Source: Mycoplasmoidaceae bacterium (GTDB lineage Bacteria > Bacillota_I > Bacilli_A > Mycoplasmatales > Mycoplasmoidaceae). From it: a DNA stretch of 64,000 nt. The stretch spans positions 62,001 to 126,000 of the forward strand of contig JAKSVQ010000001.1 in the NCBI GenBank assembly GCA_024407855.1, in the 5' to 3' direction. Every line of letters starts with the position of its first letter. Positions within the stretch are counted from its first letter, which is position 1. A program made the translations under genes and the position numbers. The notes beneath the pieces are model-generated. The model saw only the letters and a program-made list of their open reading frames with translations, did not search any database and was not told the origin of the DNA. Below are positions 63,419-64,000 of this stretch, piece after piece.

Positions 63419-64000
63419 CTAACGAGGTAATTGCGGTAAAATATTTAGAGTCAAAGAGTTGTAGTTTAGATAGCATATTAAAGTAACTGGATCAAATTCT
63501 TGACCATCAATAGAGTATTGAACTTGGAATCTCAATGCCTTAGCTGAAGTATAGAATGGAACATAATCAACTTGTCTTTTATCAACTACTGGATAATCAG
63601 TGTATGGATCGCCCTCTAAAACAACAGGGATACGAATATGAAGAATGTTGTATGATTCTTCAAATGTTGGATCCTTATAAACAATGATCTCGTCTGCACC
63701 TGTTCCTGTACCAACATTTGTACTAATAGTTCTTAGTGCTGTAGGTTCTTCTTCATCACCTAAGAATTCAGGATCTTGAACAAATGAAATGTTTCCATCT
63801 TCACCTTCTACATCAGAATATAAACCAATTTGTTTGATTTGGAAATTGTTACCAATAGCATTAGCAATAATAATACCATCAATATATTGTTGATCTGGTG
63901 TTCAACCACTTTTGTTCATGTCAACAGTTAATGGTCGTTGTTGACGGATATCAATTGATGGAGTTATTTGTTCCAAATAATATGATTGGAAGTTGAAGAC
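63419..64000 (-). CDS. Partial gene, 3' part of a probable surface protein
   Basis: The 193 C-terminal residues are present; the 5' end lies beyond the window. The sequence is acidic and beta-rich (FQIKQIGLYSDVEGEDGNISF, ILHIRIPVVLEGDPYTDYPVV) with a single TGA Trp, and ends …LNILPQLPR. In style it resembles the adjacent lipoproteins, so it is probably the third member of this cluster, but no signal peptide can be seen here. Confidence 0.7.

Overview
The window is chromosomal DNA of a mollicute (mycoplasma-like bacterium). It is very A+T-rich, and TGA must be read as tryptophan: dozens of conserved proteins (GyrA, GyrB, NusA, ArcB, PyrD, HprK, Lgt and others) are intact only under genetic code 4. 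There is no sign of peptidoglycan synthesis. Many membrane proteins and 'LTSC/LASC'-type lipoproteins are encoded, and the tmRNA has a long mycoplasma-style tag. The species is not assigned; the pneumoniae/Ureaplasma/Malacoplasma branch is a guess. I found no rRNA, CRISPR array, IS element or prophage.

Layout: 1-2031 holds the end of an unknown gene and the arginine-deiminase genes arcB and arcC. 2052-6164 holds a CofE-like ligase gene, a GMP reductase/IMP dehydrogenase-family gene and a PepD-like lipoprotein peptidase gene. 6254-11559 (minus) is a complete pyrimidine operon, pyrC-K-D-F-E-B, rare in mollicutes. The PyrB here ends in a PyrI-like zinc motif. No carAB is visible, so the ADI pathway may supply its carbamoyl phosphate. 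11637-17457 has two small membrane proteins, then yaaA-gyrB-gyrA (minus). 17660-23802 has ssrA, small membrane proteins, an AbrB/DUF4177 pair and the nusA-rnpM-infB-rbfA operon. 23831-29090 has tRNA-Ser, the diadenylate cyclase cdaA, a membrane protein with degenerate GGDEF- and EAL-like domains, a nitroreductase and an SGNH lipoprotein. 29139 onward is fhs.

30764-37717 is the most intriguing block. Six tightly packed genes encode an AMP-ligase/carrier-protein fusion, a GPH-type (MFSD2-like) transporter, two PlsC-type acyltransferases, an acyl-ACP-synthetase-like enzyme and a free ACP. An Sfp-type phosphopantetheinyl transferase gene lies 1.2 kb away at the end of a minus-strand operon tilS-hprK-lgt-trxB-whiA-TSCPD-PPTase. 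Together they look like a split LplT/Aas-type system for importing lysolipids and re-acylating them.

44484-47256 encodes a repeat protein and a C39-peptidase/ABC-like exporter whose ATPase domain has no Walker A motif; the two share a duplicated promoter block. A membrane-anchored partner follows. 47277-51875 has tRNA-Arg, an S1 protein, comEC-holA, a membrane protein and an ECF S component. 51943-57012 is a 1689-aa lipoprotein with about 11 Ig-like modules and a DUF6273-like end. 57104-59886 is rpsU-plsC-folA-scpA-scpB. The right end has a SemiSWEET-like protein, a Trp-rich small protein and three lipoproteins, the last cut by the window edge.

Regulation: at least six promoters place TATAAT 6-7 nt before the start codon, implying leaderless mRNAs. 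Several promoters (cdaA, yaaA-gyrBA, tilS) are overlaid by near-perfect palindromes. Almost every gene block ends in a short symmetrical hairpin flanked by A and T runs.
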